Shown one piece after another: positions 12,165 to 23,092 of a stretch of DNA of 64,000 nt. Below the pieces are notes generated by a model, which was not told where the DNA came from, did not search any database, and worked only from the letters and a program-made list of their open reading frames with translations. Each line of letters opens with the position of its first letter. Position 1 is the first letter of the stretch. Made by a program: the position numbers and the translations under genes. Origin of the DNA: Gonocerus acuteangulatus (Eukaryota; Arthropoda; Insecta; Hemiptera; Coreidae); NCBI GenBank assembly GCA_946811695.1, contig OX328124.1, positions 25,250,126 to 25,314,125 on the forward strand. The letters are read 5' to 3'.

Positions 12165-12172
12165 CCTACAAG
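12165..12172. repeat. Right 8-bp target-site duplication
   Basis: CCTACAAG, identical to the left copy at 11186-11193. Confidence 0.9.
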
Positions 12173-12207
12173 GTACCGAATTAGCCTCCCCTCTCCTGAT
12201 TGTTTCA

Positions 12208-12209
<2 letters not shown>

Positions 12210-12271
<62 letters not shown>

Positions 12272-12276
12272 GTATG

Positions 12277-12312
<36 letters not shown>

Positions 12313-12313
12313 T
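12210..12313. repeat. (TA)n microsatellite with TATG interruptions
   Basis: About 104 bases of TA dinucleotide. Confidence 0.97.
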
Positions 12314-12629
12314 TTAAATACTTTACTCACTCTCTCTCCCTCTCTTAAATGTTTTTAAATTGTTGATTTTAAATTGACCCGTTGTTAATTGGTTAAACGT
12401 GCCACGACGGAAGGTGAGTCCTTCTTTTCTCGTCGAATCTTTCCTAGTTCTCAACATGGGCTTCAGGCAGCGTGTAGGATAGCCTTCATCTGGGTTGAGT
12501 GTCTTTGGGTGTTTGTATATTCCTACAGCCACTCTGACTTGTCTTCTTAGTAGCTTATTCTTTTTTTAACTATTATCCTTTTTTTTTTCTTAATTTTTCC
12601 CCCCAAAAAATGAAATTCTGAGGTCAAGT

Positions 12630-12781
12630 CTAATTTAAAAACACCTTGGTAAGATCAATTCCTCAGACCTAAATGTGTCATTTATATCATATTTTACATA
12701 TTACATATGTGAAATGATGATATAAATAAATGACACATTTAGTTCTGAGGAATTGATCATATCAAGCTGTTTTTAAATTAG
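12630..12781. mobile_element. Hairpin MITE-like element
   Basis: CTAATTTAAAAACA at the left is inverted at the right, and the rest of the arms continue as GATCAATTCCTCAGA...AAATGTGTCATTTATATCAT and its inverse. The whole 152 bases therefore fold into one hairpin with a loop near 12695. No clear target duplication is visible, so the superfamily is unknown. Confidence 0.7.
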
Positions 12782-12969
12782 TAGATTATGTTCTTGAACT
12801 GAGCCCCTGCCTTGTTGATTAGCATTTTTGCAGGACATTCTTCACCGGTCTAGCTAAAAAAAAAAACATTGTTTAAAAGTTATTAAAAAATGAGCAACTG
12901 TCTGATAGAGCCGGATATGGTTCCTGCAAAATATTACTTTTAAAAACCGAAAGCTGATGAATGCTGTAT

Positions 12970-12979
<10 letters not shown>

Positions 12980-13028
<49 letters not shown>
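12980..13028. repeat. (TA)n microsatellite
   Basis: About 49 bases of TA, directly abutting the 13045-13312 repeat pair. Confidence 0.97.
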
Positions 13029-13030
<2 letters not shown>

Positions 13031-13044
13031 AACAGGAAATGCCA

Positions 13045-13312
13045 AAAACAGCAGGTCTACGTCACAATTAATTTATTTAATTTACAAAACACGCTTACGG
13101 AGTCTACAGCTCCATCCTCAATGCACGTGTAACATTATTTAATGTAGATATTCCAGCCCTGACCAGGTCGAAGATTTCTTGATATTGGTTATGGTGGGCG
13201 GTGGTGGTACTCCAACACAATAGTGAAACCAAAAACTCCACCACAATTAATTTATATAATTTACACAGCACGCTTTCGGAATTCACAGCCTCACCCTCAG
13301 TGCATGTGTATG
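13045..13312 (-). repeat. Imperfect tandem pair with hammerhead-like remnants
   Basis: Two direct copies about 182 bases apart share CACAATTAATTTAT, TAATTTACA, CACGCTT and GTGCATGTGTA-type words. On the minus strand each contains a core like TGAGGAT-stem-GTAAGC (near 13090-13120) or CTGAGGG-stem-GAAAGC (near 13275-13305). In the first the stem GGAG/CTCC can pair. This looks like a decayed pLTR or retrozyme dimer; the catalytic positions are mutated in both. Confidence 0.45.
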
Positions 13313-13582
13313 TATTTTAAACCCATACAGATATACACAAAGATGTATATACAGTTATGTCATAACTGTAAGTATAAAATATGTTTCAGATGGAAACCGA
13401 AAAAAGTAACCGGACTTGTGGGAATTGGGTCAGTACTTGAGGTGACTGACTCCGTTCGTCACGCATACATTCTATCTTATTAATCTCGTACACCGCCTAA
13501 CCACAGTACTATACAGTACTTACTCACTAACTGTACTTTACAGAGAATTGGTAATAGCACAAGGTAGAATTATTTTGGGTAA

Positions 13583-14486
13583 TCTATATATATAAAAATC
13601 ACTTGTTTGTCTGTTTGTCCGTTTTTCCGTTTGTCCGTATGTCTGTTTGTTCCTTAATCAAATCTACACCGTTTGAACGATTTTGACCAAACTTGGCATA
13701 CAGGTAGGTCTTGATACGGGAAATCTCCTAGGCTAGGTCAAATTTCAAAATTTGGTCAAAACGTCAAACGTTTTGTTCAAGGAAAATTGGCTACACTGAA
13801 CCATTGAGATTCAGACGGTCATTTTGAATCGACAGCCATTTTGAATAATGTCTCAAATTTATTTGTTCATGTTCTTGATAATTGAATCGATCCATGCAAA
13901 AAGAGCTTCAGTCCAAAATCAGTAGTTTTGATAAAACTATACTGAAACCCTTTCTACATGGAATAATAAAGTAATGACTATGTTTCTATGGCAACTATGT
14001 ATTGGATTGAAGTCCTTTTAACATAGAAATGTGAAGTTATCTTTAGATACAAAGAATTCATCACTCATACTAGCGAAAATATTATCGGAACTCATATTGG
14101 GAAAAAATGGACTGAAGTTCTTTTTGCATGGATCGATTCAATTAGAATAACTCGAACTCATTGATGACTTTACATCATTATATAATCATTTAATGCAGTT
14201 TATTTCAATTTTATATTAACGCTCACTGTCTAACTAAGGAGCGCTGGCCTTTCTTTGATAAGAGCTATCTACTCGCAGGTTATGGTGCTGGCCTATGTTG
14301 GCTGTTTTAAGAATTGCTTTGGTGCTGGCTTCTGCCAGCATTATGGCTGCATTATGAATTACTACACAGATATAAACAAATTCACACCGTTTGACCGATT
14401 TTGACGTAACTGGGTATACTGGTAGATCTTGATACGGGCAGAGTCATAGGCAGTAGGTATAGCATGGCACACTGGGTTACAGCTGG
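13583..14486 (+). mobile_element. Helitron, lep1-like non-autonomous copy
   Basis: The 5' end is TCTATATATATAAAAATCAC after an A. The 3' end is GGTTACAGCTGG before a T, matching the 5'-TC...CTRR-3' rule and A/T insertion. Near both ends it has the family's ACACCGTTTGA-CGATTTTGAC...CTTGATACGGG module. The middle is occupied by a 262-bp palindromic insert (13881-14142). No Rep/helicase is encoded. Confidence 0.8.
13881..14142. mobile_element. Palindromic MITE nested in Helitron
   Basis: ATTGAATCGATCCATGCAAA at the left is inverted exactly at the right (TTTGCATGGATCGATTCAAT), and the pairing continues for about 35 bases with one mismatch. No coding capacity. It is not found in the other Helitron copies here. 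Confidence 0.75.
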
Positions 14487-15195
14487 TATTATATATAAAT
14501 TAATATTTAATTTGAAGGTGAGGGTGGGAAAGGGTTAATGCATTCTTAAAGAAAACGGCAGGAGTTGCTCCCCAAAATTGTTTAAAACATTAACTTATAT
14601 TGTGGACGTTTGGAACCTATTCAAGTTCATCCTCAGGCATCTTATAATAACTGTTAAGGCCTATTGGGATTTTAAATTTCATTTTGAGGTCCTTAAATTT
14701 AAATTATTAAATTTTGAGATTGAACGTTAAATCATGATTGATGTGTTGAGTGGGCGAGTTATATTCACACTAAATAAATTAATTTCTTCTTTTTCCTTAC
14801 CTTTATTATCCATTGGCTTTAAATAATAATTGAATACACATATTTATTATGTCTTTTGGAAAACAAAAATGCAAATATTCGAAAGGCAATTTCTTCTGTT
14901 ATGTTTTAATAATAGACATATTCATGTCGTGGATATGCCAGGGATTTATCCATGTATAAATATTTTTTTAAAAAAGATCTTTGGTTAACTAAAAAATAAT
15001 ACTTTTAGGGAGGTTGGGAAAGGAACTGTTAAATACATTTTCCTAATCACAGAAAATAACAAATATTTCGCAGGAAATGTTTGACAGACCTTTTATCACA
15101 AAGTTCAGTCAGTTCAAAACTCAAAACTGTCAGTTTTCAGTTAAATTTATTGTTTTTTTTTTCTTTTGGTTGAATTTAAGGCGAGTCAAAATTTT
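14487..15195. other. No gene recognised
   Basis: AT-rich sequence without motifs. A GTTCAGTCAGTTCAAAACTCAAAACTGTCAG patch near 15105-15135 is locally self-complementary. Confidence 0.4.
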
Positions 15196-15275
15196 ATATA
15201 TATATCTTTACGGATAAGGGCTTCATTTTTTTACTTTATGAATAAACATGAAGCCCTTATCCGTAAAGATATATT
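15196..15275. repeat. Perfect-arm hairpin
   Basis: ATATCTTTACGGATAAGG, GGCTTCAT and their inverse (ATGAAGCC, CCTTATCCGTAAAGATAT) form arms of about 28 bases around a loop of about 20 bases. The origin is unknown. Confidence 0.8.
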
Positions 15276-15410
15276 AATTTTAGCTGGGATCATTTTTAGT
15301 AGTGCCTTCTAGTAGGCAGGATCCATGGAGAATTGAAGAAATGTTTCAAAACTTCTTTCATACCAACTTCATTAATTGCAATCCTTCGGAAAGTGCTAAA
15401 ACGTAAATGC
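15276..15410 (-). repeat. Dispersed repeat with TCCTGCCTA core (minus)
   Basis: On the minus strand it reads AGCACTTTCCGAAGGAT, a TTTCTTCAAT-type word, GGATCCTGCCTACTAGAAG and a GATCCCAGCTAAAATTA end. The same word order occurs on the minus strand at 33890-34020 and on the plus strand at 59780-59843. Confidence 0.65.
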
Positions 15411-15411
15411 C

Positions 15412-15508
15412 GTTAAAAGTCCTTTCATTCATGTATATTGGTATATATCTGAATGAATGAAAAGTCCTTTCATTCATGTATATTGGTATATATCTGAATG
15501 AATGAAAA
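15412..15508. repeat. Two-copy tandem duplication
   Basis: A unit of about 51 bases containing CATTCATGTATATTGGTATA and CTGAATGAATG is repeated twice with no visible change. Each unit is itself partly palindromic. Confidence 0.85.
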
Positions 15509-15594
15509 GTGACATAAATATTTTGATGAATGTATTGGTGACAGTCGATGATTAGAATGCCCCAAGAGACTCCCACACTAACGGATAGGAACAA

Positions 15595-16469
15595 AGGAAG
15601 CGTGCCTGTTCTCTCGGCTAACGGTACCCTTTCCTCCCCCGAGCACTAGGTTACCAATTGGGATTAACTAGTTTTAGAGTTCTCATTTCGTTAGCATAAG
15701 TAATATTTTTTTACAAGGGGGCTTAGGATACTGTCAGTTTCCTGTTGTGACACGTATAACTTCCTTAGAGATTTTATTATATTATTATTATTATTATTTT
15801 ATATCTTTAAAATCAAACCCTACAAATAACCAGCTTATATTCCTTTACTAATGGACGTAGGGATATGACCGGAACCGCGCTAAGACGACGATGTTCCTCA
15901 ATAGAACTTTTCATATTTTTAATAATATGTTGTTGTTTTTTTTGGGGGTATGTTGCGAAAACATCAACATACCACGTGACATGTATGAACTCTTGACAGT
16001 TGGTAGCCCACAGATATCCAGTATTTTAGACTTTTTAAAACAAATAAAAATGTACGAAGAAATAAAGAAAAATTAAAATATTTTAATATATGTTAAAATA
16101 AAGTTTTATTTGTACAAAATAGAGCGAAAAGACATCATTTTTAGTTTAGTAAAAATAATTTATTACTTAGTTGTTTTGACCTTTTGTGATTTATCGTTTT
16201 ATAATTTTTTTTTATTCATATAGTATAAATTTTGATTTTTTCATTTATTTAATTGTTTCTTTAAATTTTTTAATTTTTGATGGTCTAGTTCCTTTATTTT
16301 GTTTGCATCTTACCCAGTTGCGGGCTCTAAAAAAATATCAATAATTAAATATTTTTTTTTTGTATAAATTAATATAATAATAATAAATAAAATAATTTTA
16401 ATTGGGCACAAGACCATACTCCATGCCCCAATAAATAATTAAATAAGGTTTAGTGATATTTTATGTACA
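15595..16469. other. No gene recognised
   Basis: Very AT-rich. A 61-codon frame at 15891-16076 starts in a Kozak-poor context and has no motif. Confidence 0.4.
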
Positions 16470-16516
16470 TTTTTTTTTGTGTGTGTGCATCGGCTGCCCA
16501 GGCCATTAGCACACGT
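16470..16516 (-). repeat. SINE 3' tail fragment
   Basis: On the minus strand it reads GTGTGCTAATGGCCTGG, then GATGCACACACAAAAAAAA, a diverged copy of the CGGCGCTAATGACCTAGATG...GCGCCGTAAA tail. The head is missing. Confidence 0.55.
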
Positions 16517-17547
16517 TATGTAAATATACTAACTATTGAGTAAATAGCTCTACTGTGAATAATTTATAGTACTTAATTATGTACACAAATGTGCAAATTT
16601 TGTTTTATGTTCTCTTTGTTGTATTAAGTTCTCTAAGTTGCTGATAATTGTGGACATATACATTTGTATTTTTTTGTTAACTAAAAAAGTGTAAATCGCC
16701 GACCTTGCGGAGCTCTTAAAATAAATTTAAAAAAATATATAGTATGCATATTTTATTTTACTTTGCGTTTTGTGCGTTTTTTTTTCTTAAAAATCCAAAC
16801 GTTTCTGAAGTCGAATACATTAGAATTCGGTCGAAGCCATAAGTGGGATTTGCTCCCTGTAGAGAGACAGGCAACAAACTGCTAATGCTAAAAGTGGTCC
16901 TACTTTTTGTGACTTTACCCAGACAAGGAAATAACGGTGCTTGATACCGTGGCCTTGACCAAGTCCCCCACCGAGCTGTACTAGACTTTGAGTCTGTATA
17001 ATGGGGCGGATAATTTCATTTTAAGAGCTTGCCCGTTAGCAAAGACCCCGTTAGTGCCGCCAATGGACCGCAAGTTTTCTCATCAGCCTCATGCCTGTTA
17101 TTTGCGGCTGCTTGCGGCTCTCGGTGCAGTTCCTCGTGTGACTCCTCATTCCTCATGGCTTACCTAATCAGCATTCTTGAGGATATTAACTTGAGGAAAC
17201 TTGGAATTGCTTCCTAATATGTCTTGTTATTAGATGAATAATTATAACCCACAATTATCAATAAGGAAACCCCAGGGAATAAACATTCTTTTGTCAAAGA
17301 CCTGCGTAAAATGCACATACATTCACCAGTAAGAGAGTGACAACAATATTGTAAAAACATTTGGCGGTTTGAGTCCCAATGGCCGTGATTGTTGCTATAT
17401 TGGTTCGTTCGTATTGGGGCTATTGGGTTCTCTTTCGACAATAAGAAAAGTATCACCGCTATTTTTGGATGGAAAGGGTGATAATGCCAAGATAACAAGA
17501 CAGACGATTTTTTATAACAAAGAAACGATAAAAATAAAATATAATTA
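16517..17547. other. No gene recognised
   Basis: A GC-richer patch at 16840-17190 holds a 62-codon frame (17029-17217) without recognisable features. Confidence 0.4.
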
Positions 17548-17692
17548 CAGTGGAGTCTCAGTTATACGAATGTGAGTGGAAACGGAAAAAGTTTCGTATA
17601 ACTGAATAGGACTATGTTTCTTGGCTATTTTAAAATAAAATAAATTCTTCATAAAAAAAGTCACAGTTTTATTGTTTGAACATATTTTGTTC

Positions 17693-17908
17693 TTAAATAA
17701 CATTGCACGTTATTATATTTTGAAGTCTCATATCAAAAAAATTCTCCTCGATTTCTTTCCTCCTACCGATAATAGTCGCAAGGGTTGACAAAGGTAATTT
17801 CAAACGTTTCGCTATGTCTATTTTTGTTTCATTGGGGTTGTCATCAACTTCTTTTAGTATTTTTATTTTGTCTTCAAGCGAAAGTTTTGTTCTTGTTTTT
17901 TTACTCAT
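17693..17908 (-). pseudogene. Tigger transposase N-terminal fragment
   Basis: Seventy-one codons begin MSKKTRTKLSLEDKIKILKE and continue through IDIAKRLKLPLSTLATIIGRR. That is the psq/CENP-B-type helix-turn-helix that binds the transposon ends (LS..dKi.iL.ev, then IAk.l.lp.sTl.tii). After about residue 60 the frame leaves the family pattern and stops. The second DNA-binding helix-turn-helix and the DDE catalytic core are absent, so it cannot be a functional transposase. Confidence 0.85.
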
Positions 17909-18247
17909 TTTAAAAGATAATTGGACAATAGAAGACGGCTACTAGAACGACTACTGTTACGTTCAGCACAAATTGCTAATGAAATATATATAGAAAATGC
18001 TTATCGGAAATGGTGCCGAACATAAAGGTGCCTATTATTGAGGCTAAATAATTGAAAATATAAGGTGAGCAAAATAATTGAAAATATAGAGTGAGAAAAG
18101 AAAATGACTTATTTATTTTCGAAAAACAAAAGAAAAAAAATATCTCCTTGTGGAGCAGATGCTGGTTAGTATGTTAGCGTAAATTAAAAAAAATATAAAC
18201 TTCTGTGCAAAATAAAAAGAATAGGGAAAATAACAATTATTATTCGA

Positions 18248-18742
18248 AATAGTGGCAGCTGAGAGTTTATTTAAAATGGCTGTAATCTGGCTTATCTGGT
18301 GGTGATGGTGTGTTCCGCTGTAGCCGCTGACGCCAAGTTGAAGAGGGATCTTGACGGGGCGCCGCTGACGCCAAGCTGAAGATGGAGCTGCTTGACGGGG
18401 CGTAAATAAGGTGCACCTTCAAACGCTGGATGCAGCAATAGTAGCGTGAAGATGCTCCTAAAGGCCTCAAGGATGTACTACTTCATAAGGGAGTCAAGGC
18501 TGTACTCCACCTAAGGGTCTCAAGGGTGTACTGCCTTAGGGCGGGCAGCTCGCAAATCGGCGATAATCTCGTGAACTGCCCATAAGGTCCTGCCCTCATT
18601 CGAATATTGCGTCGGGAGGTGGTGGACTCTGCAGGCTTGGAGGTAAATCAGCCGTCTTATCGCGAAGATACTGTTGATACCTAGAGGATTAAGGATCGAC
18701 TGATAACCGCCTCAGGATTTGTATCTCAGCTGCCAGACTATT
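18248..18742. mobile_element. TIR-bounded insert inside Tigger
   Basis: AATAGTGGCAGCTGAGA at the left is inverted at the right as TCTCAGCTGCCAGACTATT (one extra base). It is GC-richer than its surroundings. It contains a 2-copy repeat (CGCTGACGCCAAG...CTTGACGGGGCG, 18327-18405) and 2-3 loose copies of a CTCAAGG-TGTACT word (18466-18540). The superfamily is not identified. Confidence 0.45.
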
Positions 18743-19386
18743 CCCCTATACCTAGACGCTACAATGCTTCATTTTAATAATTAAATATTAGGAAATAAAT
18801 ATTAGCTACTTTTAAACAACATGGTCTCTAACAACTACTGTATAGAGAACTTAAAAACGAGAGAGTGGAGGAGGGCTGAATCAATGGCATGTCCCGTGTT
18901 ATTAGATCGGAAACGAAGGAAATCACACAAGATAGACTGGATAGAACACGGCTAGACTACAAGAATCACGAGGAAGAACTGAGATGAGTGAGAGAGAGAC
19001 TGGTTAGGGTAAGTCACTGGTAAGTCGTAAAAATTTCGTGGAAAAGCTGTTGTCTCTTCGTATAACTGAATACTATTTACACCAGGGCAACAAATTAGCT
19101 TTCGTATAAGTGAATATTGTGTATAACTGAATATCGCATAAGTGAATAATTCATGAGCCAGGATTAAATGGAGTTTCGCTGGGGTACGAGAAATTCGTCG
19201 TACAACTGAATGTTTCGTATAAGTGAGACTCCTCCGTATTAACATCATTACAACGGAATCGGATCGCCTTACATCGTGGGAAAATAAATAATTGCAAAGG
19301 CGACATTATAGCCTGGTTGGTTTCAACCAGATATTTAATAGTATTACGCCTGCTTCCGTAGAGGGTACATTGTACCAACATTTATT

Positions 19387-20257
19387 AACCTTCAGTTAGT
19401 ATTATGGGTCAAAAATGTCCCTAAGGTTGCCGATATTTCGCTAGTACCCGACATGTATGAAAGGCAGCGTCACCATACTTATTGTATTCTCATGTCCATA
19501 CGTACTCTCTCTGTAGGTAGTCAGCCAGTGTCAGTCTGATTTTTTGCATTTGTATATTAGCTCGGTTCGGGTCATTTTTGACCCATGATACTAGTTACGT
19601 GTTTGTTTTTTTTCGACATAGTTAAAGAAAACATGTACCTATATTTGTGTATTTACAATAGTGTAATAGCCTCTCAGGGGTTTATGGTTGATTGAAACAG
19701 TTATGAAAATTAAGACCTGTCATAAGGAATATGGTGAAAGGTGCTTGCTCCACTCCAGGTCCTTCTTAACCATCGGCCAGTCAGCCAAACAAGAAAAGTA
19801 GGAGATGCTATTTCTGTGACTCCAATAGCGACAATTATTTAATTGTAAAAAATGTTCTCGCGCTATTTTAAAGATCATGCGGAAATTAAAATTCATTGCA
19901 AAACATGCCACAAATATAGGTATTATCCAAGTTAAACATTTTTTAATGGTTCCTCTGTTTAATGTCACCCCTGTCAGATTTTTTATCATTCTCTTATTAC
20001 ATTTTTTATTGTTTACATGTGATTTTAATTATATTAAAGTTTTAAAAAACGCATTAGACAGTCTAATTTAGACTCTTTGATTTGAAAAAAAAATCATAAG
20101 AAGAGGATAATTTTGAAGACAACTAGTGAAAATGAAATCACTTTTTTTTAAATCATATTTTCTAATCCTTGTATTTGTATTTCGATAACCAAATGATTAC
20201 CTATTTAAAAAAAATACCTCTGGGTCACTTTTGACACATGATACCACTATTTTAAGT
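19387..20257. mobile_element. Possible decayed piggyBac-like element
   Basis: TTAA at 19385-19388 precedes an end with TATTATGGGTCAAAAATG. The inverse near 20222-20250 (GGGTCACTTTTGACACATGATACC) is followed by TTAA. A third copy, GGGTCATTTTTGACCCATGA, lies at 19569-19588. TTAA targets suit piggyBac, but the ends are divergent and no transposase is recognisable. Confidence 0.35.
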
Positions 20258-20334
20258 TTGATAAGGTGATAAAACAGTTTTATGCCAGACCCAAGAGGGA
20301 GTAAATGCTGACGAGAGTACTTCCTAGCATGAAG

Positions 20335-20377
20335 TGCCCCTGAAGAGGTGAGAAAATACGCACGAAACATGTCGGGC
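20335..20377 (+). ncRNA. Hammerhead ribozyme-like motif (minimal stem III)
   Basis: The core CTGAAGA (20340-20346), a short hairpin closed by GTG/CAC, GAAA (20364-20367), the self-complementary CATG, then the triplet GTC (20371-20373) are in hammerhead order. GCCC (20336-20339) pairs with GGGC (20374-20377) as stem I. One extra G lies between the first core segment and stem II, so activity is uncertain. A two-pair palindromic stem III would favour a dimeric form. The host repeat is not identified. Confidence 0.55.
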
Positions 20378-20480
20378 CTAATAAATAAAGTAATATGAAG
20401 GAAGAATTGCTGCTTTTAAGACCCCAAACCTCCTAAAATTTGAGAGAATTTATATATATTTTGGGTCATTTGCAAGAATA

Positions 20481-20483
<3 letters not shown>

Positions 20484-20547
<64 letters not shown>
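20484..20547. repeat. (TA)n microsatellite
   Basis: About 64 bases of TA followed by GGTTTTAACGTGGGCC, a word also found just after the (TA)n at 33890. Confidence 0.97.
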
Positions 20548-20549
<2 letters not shown>

Positions 20550-20691
20550 TTTTAACGTGGGCCATTTTCGGTATCTAGTCCAGAGGTTCCATGAAGATTT
20601 GATTGAAATATGAATTTCATTACAATGAAATAGAATCCAGCTATCAAGTTATGATGACTTCCTTTGTCTCTAACGAAAAGTGGTATAAGAG

Positions 20692-21246
20692 CAATGTTGG
20701 GCAAAACTAAAAACTAAAACTAAAATTAAAACTAAATTCACTTTTTGGAATAAACTAAAAATTGCAACCTAAAAAAAACTAAAACTAAAATTTTACTAAT
20801 TAATGGATTTTAACTAAACTAAAACTAAAACTAAATCTGGGAATTGACTAAAAACTAAACTAAAAATTTAGTTTAGTTTAGTTTTACTAAAATAACATGA
20901 ATTAATATAAATCATATGTTATTTCGATAATTAAGTAAATTATTAAAACTAATAGAACTTGCTTAAGAATAAGAAATTGTGGCTTTTTCTCGTAATTTGA
21001 AAACATATGTTCTTTGATAAACTAAATTAGTTAACTAAAAACTAAAACTAAACTAAAATCACAAATTTAGGTCTCTTTTACTAAACTAAACTAATTGCAT
21101 TACTAAAAACGGAGTCCATATGATTAATAATTATACAAATCTAAAACTAAACTAAAACTAAAACTAAAAATATAACATTAGTTTAGTTTTAGTTAGGGAA
21201 AACTAACGTTAGTTTAGTTTACTAACGTTAGTTTTGCCCAACACTG
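20692..21246. mobile_element. Non-autonomous hAT element rich in AACTAAA
   Basis: Ends are CAATGTTGGGCAAAAC and GTTTTGCCCAACACTG, inverted apart from one position. An exact 8-bp duplication TATAAGAG lies at 20684-20691 and 21247-21254. The interior is mostly short AACTAAA/AAACTAAA words on one side and their inverse on the other, with an AT-rich centre. No transposase. It has the same architecture as the hAT foldback at 11194-12164 but unrelated arm words. Confidence 0.92.
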
Positions 21247-21254
21247 TATAAGAG

Positions 21255-21904
21255 TATGCGTACCGAGATAACTGAGGAAGTCAATCATGGAATGACCTCA
21301 TATAATAAGACCTGGAAGAAAATTAGTACAGTTGATAAGAAATTACCAAGCGCGATTTGAATCAACCTCCTTGAATTAGTGCGCATGCTCACTCGACTGG
21401 AGGAAGGTCACATTTGCATATGTCTTTATAGATACCATCTCAGGATTGAAAAGGCTTTTAAATGATAACGTTATCATTCTCTTGGGGAAATCTTAGTCGC
21501 AATAGAACGATGAAATTTGTTTTAAGACAATTTCAATTGTAGAAGGTCCCCATAAAGATTGACCATTCTTAATTTACACATAACGGCGAAACAATAACAG
21601 CCACAATGTGGCTTTGCCTATACAGGTTTCCAAGTACACTTCTTATAGGTAATCTGACGTGGGAAAACAAATTAAACCATAATTATAACCGTTTTCGAGA
21701 AAAGCAGGAAAAAATGAATTTACTTGAAACCGGTTGCGAAATCGAGGTAAGTTTAAGGCAGCTATTCGAAAGCTTAAAAAGTGTCCTAAATAAAACAGTT
21801 CTTAAGCAAATTTTCTTTTAAACGATTTTTTTGTTGATCTGTTTTTAATTGCATTCTTTTGTTATTAAAACAAGAAAAGTAAATGATCAGCTTGTTAATA
21901 TTAG
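21255..21904. other. No gene recognised
   Basis: A 71-codon frame at 21606-21821 has no family resemblance. Confidence 0.35.
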
Positions 21905-22300
21905 ATGTTGTTTGCAAAAAAGTCATTAAAACGAGAGGAAGTCGAGGAGGTGGAGCGAGTAATTAGTGCTTGGCTGCTGCCAGTTTCCTGTGCATTTTGG
22001 CACGTGGATCTCGCTGGTCTTGTTGGTAGCGTAAATAAAGGATCATTGATAGCAGTCTCTCTTGATTTAGAAAAAGCCTCTGAAGCCGTGCGAAGAATTA
22101 TATCAAATCACAGCTTGTAGATTGGGGTGTTCAGGGCAAAATATTAATTGCCTCACCAATTATTTACCACCAAAAAATCAGAGTGAGGTAGCGCTCATTC
22201 GGATTTATTTGTTCAGGAAAACGGAGTGCCTCAAGGAGATGTTCTTAGCACAACCTTATTCAATATTGCGAATCAGACATTTTTTTTATCGTGAGATTAT
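21905..22300 (+). pseudogene. Jockey-like LINE reverse transcriptase relic
   Basis: One frame (21905-22120) ends with SLIAVSLDLEKASEAVRRI, like RT motif A of Jockey-group LINEs (usually a second aspartate-containing LDLEKAFD). Just after, WGVQGKILNCLTNYL continues the palm. In another frame near 22213-22275, QENGVPQGDVLSTTLFNIAN is RT motif B. At least one frameshift and several stops separate them, and motif C is lost. It is a dead fragment of a non-LTR retrotransposon. Confidence 0.8.
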
Positions 22301-23092
22301 TAGAGCCTCCATCATGATCAAGTGCTTAATCTAGCCTCATCATGATTTGAACAGGAGGAACAAGCAATGACTATCATTATTTTAATAGCCTTTAATCTCT
22401 TGATAGAGCAATAAACAGCTTTTGATGTCTTGAGTTACTCTTACCATCCGTCATAAGCTTCTTTAGTGTATTCCATTACAGCGGGTAACGGGACTTAGAA
22501 ACGAACCTTTTACTCTTTCTCTCAATTCCACATGTACACATCACCAGACCGTTAGGGAAGCTCATGAAAATCTCATGATTCTATGAATAATTCACCACCT
22601 TAAGTTAGAAATTCAGATCAATTTCAAATTCGTTTCAGAGCTCATTGTTCTGATGATTAGGTCAGACTGAATCACCGATATCAAGTATTTTGAGGTTGGA
22701 AAATTTTTTGAAATCTTTATCTTCATTTTTATTACAACAGTTTTTCATTTTTTATATATATTTTTTAATTGTCTTTTTAAAATATTTCCTATGTTTTTTA
22801 CATACAAATCAACTACTAGAAAAAAATTCAACTGAATTAACGTACCCATATATCTTGCCTTCATTGCACGAAGAAAAACAATTCAATAAGAAATTATTTC
22901 GAAGAACAACTAAAATAAAATAAAATCAAATTTGAATTATTTACCTCCTAAATTATTTACAATATATATACCAGTGTATGTTGCCTCATGCAGACCTCCC
23001 CTTGAAGGGGGTAATGGTCTAACTTCCCTGGAGACCAAACCAACTAGGAAGTGGAGTTCACTATTTCTTTCTACAATGCTTCCCATTTGATT
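22301..23092. other. No gene recognised
   Basis: AT-rich. The 77-codon frame at 22690-22923 is hydrophobic by composition only. Confidence 0.4.

Larger units (their letters stand above)
17548..19236 (-). mobile_element. Second pogo/Tigger transposon, internally deleted
   Basis: The left end CAGTGGAGTCTCAGTTATAC and the right end, on its own strand CGGAGGAGTCTCACTTATAC, are inverted with few mismatches, and TA flanks both. Sub-terminal copies of TTCGTATAACTGAATA recur near 17590-17610 and 19050-19140. The transposase start is retained (17693-17908, minus) but most of the gene is gone. A TIR-bounded insert sits at 18248-18742. Confidence 0.85.
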
